From Capitulum mitella (taxonomy: Eukaryota; Arthropoda; Thecostraca; Pollicipedomorpha; Pollicipedidae): DNA of 64,000 nt. Under the pieces are notes generated by a model. It was given only the letters and a program-made list of their open reading frames with translations, had not been told where the DNA came from and searched no databases. Of this stretch, positions 59,792 through 64,000 are shown piece after piece. A program made the translations under genes and the position numbers. Numbering within the stretch: the stretch's first letter is position 1; each line of letters opens with the position of its first letter. The stretch spans positions 14,668,876 through 14,732,875 of the forward strand of contig CP099854.1 of assembly GCA_030062745.1 (NCBI GenBank). The letters are read 5' to 3'.

Positions 59792-60604
59792 TTTTTTTCT
59801 GCCCAAAAAAGCGTTCTTTCGATCCGCGCTGTCGGCAGGTTAAGAGCACCGCCGCCGCTGCCCTTCTCGGACGCTGTTCAAGAAGAGACCGCTCCGTCGC
59901 CCTTCTCGGACGCTGTTCAAGAAGAGACCGCTCCGTCGCCCTTCTCGAACGCTGTTCAAGAGACCGCTCCGTCGCCCTTCTCGGACGCTGTTCAAGAAGA
60001 GACCGCTCCGTCGCCCTTCTCGGACGCTGTTCAAGAAGAGACCGCTCCGTCGCCCTTCTCGAACGCTGTTCAAGAGACCGCTCCGTCGCCCTTCGAACGC
60101 TGTTCAAGAAGAACCGCTCCGTCGCCCTTCTCGGACGCTGTTCAAGAAGAGACCGCTCCGTCGCCCTTCTCGAACGCTGTTCAAGAGACCGCTCCGTCGC
60201 CCTTCTCGGACGCTGTTCAAGAGACCGCTCCGTCGCCCTTCTCGGACGCTGTTCAAGAAGAGACCGCTCCGTCGCCCTTCTCGGACGCTGTTCAAGAAGA
60301 GACCGCTCCGTCGCCCTTCTCGAACGCTGTTCAAGAGACCGCTCGTCGCCCTTCTCGGACGCTGTTAAGAGACGCTCCGTCGCCCTTCTCGGACGCTGTT
60401 CAAGAAGAGACCGCTCCGTCGCCCTTCTCGGACGCTGTTCAAGAAGAGACCGCTCCGTCGCCCTTCTCGGACGCTGTTCAAGAAGAGACCGCTCCGTCGC
60501 CCTTCTCGGACGCCCTTCAAGAAGAGACTGCTCCGTCGCCCCGTCCAGATCGCCTACAGCACAGTTCTTTAGACATTCGCCAATATAATATCGCAGTTAA
60601 ATAA
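59792..60604 (+). CDS. Repeat-encoded open frame, PFSDAVQEETAPS units
   Basis: A plus-strand frame without an ATG is open from 59792 to a stop at 60602-60604 (270 codons). It consists mainly of about 18 copies of a 12/13-residue unit, PFSDAVQEETAPS or PFSNAVQETAPS, and ends in RPDRLQHSSLDIRQYNIAVK. The acidic, Pro/Ser/Thr-rich unit resembles a disordered linear-motif repeat; the same DNA in the next frame reads ALLGRCSRRDRSV and is open with an ATG (59758-60588). A pyrimidine-rich stretch ending in AG (59790-59810) could act as an acceptor. Two groups of small deletions each total three bases, so the frame is kept. It could be a coding exon of an unidentified gene or simply a minisatellite with fortunate openness. 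Confidence 0.3.
   Translation, partial: FFSAQKSVLSIRAVGRLRAPPPLPFSDAVQEETAPSPFSDAVQEETAPSPFSNAVQETAPSPFSDAVQEETAPSPFSDAVQEETAPSPFSNAVQETAPSPFERCSRRTAPSPFSDAVQEETAPSPFSNAVQETAPSPFSDAVQETAPSPFSDAVQEETAPSPFSDAVQEETAPSPFSNAVQETARRPSRTLLRDAPSPFSDAVQEETAPSPFSDAVQEETAPSPFSDAVQEETAPSPFSDALQEETAPSPRPDRLQHSSLDIRQYNIAVK
59858..60540. repeat. 39/36-bp minisatellite, about 18 units
   Basis: The main unit is 39 bp (cgctccgtcgcccttctcgg, then acgctgttcaagaagagac). A 36-bp variant couples a G-to-A change (tcgaacgc) with loss of three bases (caagagacc). The order long-long-short recurs, suggesting higher-order units of 114 bp. Confidence 0.95.
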
Positions 60605-63600
60605 AACAACCGTGTTCTAAAGAGCTGTTCCAAACAACATAGCCTTCCAGTTGTTGTTTTAAGTGACTGATCTAGGTAGGTAGGAACGAGGTAAAATTTG
60701 CAAAAAAAAGTTCGCATTTTCTTGCAGGTTCTTTGTTTCCATTTCATTGGTCTGGGGGAGCTGCTATGCCAATGCAGATTTTTCTTAAGGGGAGAGGAGG
60801 GGATGGAAAGCTTTGATGTATGCAACCCCTGTTGAGGCTACGAGTTGGCTCGCAGCCTCTGCAGCAACTTAGGTCTCATGCTTGCCCTGCCCAGCACCCG
60901 CCCCAACCAAGCCCACGAAGCGTGAACAGTGGCAATTTCAGCGCCTTTGTTGATACCCAGCTACCCACAGTCAAAACAAGTATCGGAGTCCTCTTACGGA
61001 AGCTTGCGTAAGTAGTAAGAGTCGCTTATTTGCGTAATCGCTGACTTCCTAAATGATAAGTAAGCGATTTCACGCAATGTTACAGTTTTAAACGGGATAT
61101 GAGCCTTGGATTAGACAGCAGATAATGGATTAGACAGCAGGCTTAGATTAGCAAGCAGCCGGCGGATATTGGCCTTTTAGCCTTGGACTGGCCAGCAGAT
61201 GTCACATTTGGAGCTCATTCCCTCTATGCTGTAACGGTCCTGGATCAGGAGGCAATAATAATGCCTTAAGCTTCAGTGAAGCTTTTGAATTTTGTGATGC
61301 TTTTTTGGACTTGCCTTCATTGATAAAAAGCACTTCCCATTCTGAGTGTTCAGGTGCCAACATGCATAAACCAAGGTACTGACTCCGGTCCTACTATGTA
61401 TGTAAATGACGTGTAATTGACTTAGTACCAAGATGTATACAATGCATAAACTTCCACACCAGAGACATCGTAATTGTTACTCACAGTACTGTAATGCTTA
61501 CAAACCAAAATAATTTCATATGTTATTTCCTTGCATGCCATAGCAATTGCATGTTAATTGTATAACTTGTGGAAGATGAGACAACAGAAACATGAGACAT
61601 CAGAAATGAGAGCTGGTGCTGACTTTTCGGGAACTAGTGGGAATTAAGAAGTATGGGGATGAAAAGAAAACATAGCTATGCTCATTTCAAATATTAGGAT
61701 GCATTAGCAATTTACATCCCTTTTAAAAAGAATATTCTTAGTTGTGCGAAGTGTTTGTAAAGAAGTAACAAAGGTGTTATTATTGCCATTGCCTGCACTT
61801 TATTTTCTGGTGAATTACAACTGACCCGGAATGAGTTTTTTTTTACCATATTCTTTGTTCCACATTTGATCATGTTGCCTGCAAGCAAGAACAATTTTGT
61901 TCCTGTGTTGCCAAGAACATTCACGTGCATCCCCAATTTTATAGCGGTGTGACTGGGTTTCACACGGAGGTCCTCAACAGTATTATAAAGTCAAGATCAC
62001 TGCATCACGTCAGGTCTGCCAGGGTCACGTTAGGTCTCAACTCTGCCATGGTCTGACCGCCTGCCGCCCGCCCGCCCTCATGGTATGCCTGTTTGCCGCT
62101 AAAATGGTTGACGTGCATGTTGAGCCTTGTCGCTATGACTTCTCCGGCCTGCACGACCCTACGCTTGAGACCATACCCACTCCTTCCGAGCTGCTTACAG
62201 GGTAAAGACATGAACTCTTGAAAACAAATAAACAAAAGATAAATGGTCGTGATGGGAAGCAATGTTGTCAATATCTTAACCTGCCTTTTCAGTATCCTCA
62301 AACTCTCAAATCTTCTATGGCGTGATGTTAGCAGTTTGTAAGCACTAGAATTCTCTGCTTTTCCCCATAGCTCTGGAGATAACGATTCTGGGAGCAGACG
62401 ATTTGGGACGCATGACCGCATTTCACCAGGAAGATATAAGACTGGTACCTCGAAGCCAGTACGAAGCAAAGCTATCTTAATGCTTACCTACCCCGAAAAT
62501 ATGTCGCCAGGAGATTATGCACGTACGGTTTGGGAAGGGGTTAAGTGCTGGGTTCCCTCCACCCTGTGGAATTCTTCAATGCGCTCGTCTTCTGCGCGTT
62601 CCGTGAAGTGTGTCTGCAAATGTTTGTCATATGACTGACTGGAATGAAATATCTAGCCATCCTGATTTCTTGTTACGACAGTTCCGTCAGACATATGGAC
62701 CACCTCTAATCACGTTAATGGTGCCCAAAATGCAGGCGCTCTTCAGAACAAGGGACCAAACCAAGCAAAAAATGGGCCTATTTTTGGCCTGTTTGATCTT
62801 ACTTAACCAAAATACAATGAGCCATAGTCATGACATTTCCAAACAACACAGCTCCTCATGACCAAACCTTAAATTTCCATATCGCGTTATAGTTTTAGGG
62901 ATTTCACCCTCTCCACGAAAGGTTTTTCTTAAGCCTTTCACTGGACGTATTAACGAAACCATTTATGACCTTTTAAGCAATTTTCCTTTTCTGTTTTAGG
63001 TCATCAATGCAGACTTTCAAGAATGCATTATCTTATGTGAAGTCGATTGGTAGATCCTTTAAAAGGGCACTGATCTGTTCGTTAAAGCGCCCTTGTCTTA
63101 AGGCCCACTACAACACATTTGTATCACGGGCATCACACATCACGGCCATGCACCCAACCCCCTTTGTGGTGTTAATTATTGCAGACGGAGACTCATCAAT
63201 TTCGCCAGGACGTCAACACGTTAAAACAGACCGGAGACATCCATCGCCCTGAAGGCAGCCACGAGGGCGAGGACAACGATATAGTGGTCACGAACGATAC
63301 CGTGAACCACCGACGGCTAGATTAACGACTGAAAGACACGACCAATCAGGGATGACTTCCAAATGGGTCTTGTGGACGATCGTCATCTGGATTGGTCCTT
63401 TTCAGCCAAAGGAGTGGTGTACTAACAGGGCAGAGTACGGCACTGCAAAGAATCTTTCCATCGATGTCCATGAAATTGTCGTTTGGAGTGTTTTCTTCGC
63501 AGACACTTCAACGCTCAGCCTGGCTAATTACAGGATTAAGTTGCTTTCGTTTCACAAAGAACACCTTACGTTTAGCAGAATGAAGGAAAAAATGGACGCA

Positions 63601-63710
63601 CTAGACACTAAGTGCTTCTTGGTAACAATTTTCACAAAGCCATGGACGGTTGCTTGCGAGGATCGCCCCAGGCATGTATTTTAATAAAGAAATATTTTGG
63701 GAAGTAACCT
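60605..63710. other. Sequence with no recognised gene
   Basis: Short frames at 61712-61963 and 62005-62469 (minus) and 63352-63684 (plus) show no domain I know. Repeated 'gattagacagcag/gattagcaagcagc' wording at 61100-61200 is a small degenerate repeat. Confidence 0.35.
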
Positions 63711-64000
63711 TTTTACACGTCATTGACTGTGGTACCACGCCACCTTTCACTGACGCGGGGGGAGGGTTAACGCCCCTTCGTCTGTCTCGAGAACCAAACG
63801 TCCGATTCGGCTGATTCAAACGGCAGTCGATAGCGACGAACCTTCTGGTCCTGTGGTATACACATTTTTATACTCTTAGGCCACTGATGACGTCGCAGGT
63901 CGGGTCAAACATGAAAAGTGGCTAGTTTCTCCAGAGTCGCCTAATCACAATCAAAAGCGAACCGAAACCGAAGTCTGCGTAATGATATGTTCCTGGTGGC
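63711..64000 (+). mobile_element. TTAA MITE, family 3, left part, runs off the window
   Basis: A worn terminus (ttttacacgtcattgactgt) is followed by the family 3 inner blocks in order: cactgacg-G-run, gttaacgcccc, gattcggctgattcaaacgg and tgatgacgtcgcaggtcggg. These match 53080-53290. Confidence 0.65.

Overview
This window reads as animal genomic DNA. There is no operon-like gene packing. Spliced exons sit behind consensus splice sites, introns are long (one appears to be 38 kb), and there are many (AT)n microsatellites, minisatellites and short DNA transposons. The one gene I can identify with confidence is Bicaudal-C (BicC/BICC1), a KH-domain RNA-binding protein, on the minus strand. Its KH2 strand (core VDVSYTDHSH, CHIHFPD downstream) resembles the arthropod form as I remember it. 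A marine or otherwise repeat-rich invertebrate, perhaps a crustacean or other ecdysozoan, is my guess; the species cannot be fixed from this window.

BicC layout in transcript order, right to left: an N-terminal exon at 42560-42668; an apparent intron of about 38.6 kb, in which I could not find the exon expected for the first half of KH1; the second half of KH1 at 3860-3939; KH2 at 3314-3416 and 1551-1663; the KH-like domain that follows at about 607-785; and a weak candidate next exon at 15-136. The start codon exon (right of 42668) and the whole C-terminal half with the SAM domain (left of base 1) are not seen. The exons are rich in G/C third positions, unlike their surroundings.

The rest is mostly mobile and tandem-repeat DNA. 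At least four families of about 0.9-1.3 kb non-coding elements begin and end in TTAA plus a terminal inverted repeat starting CCC or close to it, the arrangement of piggyBac-type MITEs. Family 1 (TTAACCCTATTCCCGG) has four good copies (15642-16862, 36224-37394, 45632-46854, 56638-57794) and several decayed ones. One young copy sits at a TTAA inside an older relative, which shows the target site directly. Family 2 (TTAACCCTCGTCCGTATGGG) is at 26854-28117, 28340-29197 and 48249-49496. Family 3 (TTAACCCAGCACTGACTGGGG with variations) is at 53049-53994, with partial copies near 25959 and 63711. Family 4 is at 17688-18983. Many copies carry clusters of the AGGTCA nuclear-receptor half-site, including exact DR1 arrangements. 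There is also a decayed Tc1-like transposase (about 51208-52201, minus), a hAT-like palindromic element (19822-20751), a 58-bp SINE-like insertion with perfect 14-bp target-site duplications (35402-35487), several near-perfect hairpins, and minisatellites with units from 22 to 39 bp. The most striking minisatellite (59858-60540, 18 units of 36/39 bp) keeps an open frame through two compensated groups of indels.

No bacterial-type systems, rRNA genes, intact tRNAs or CRISPR arrays are present.
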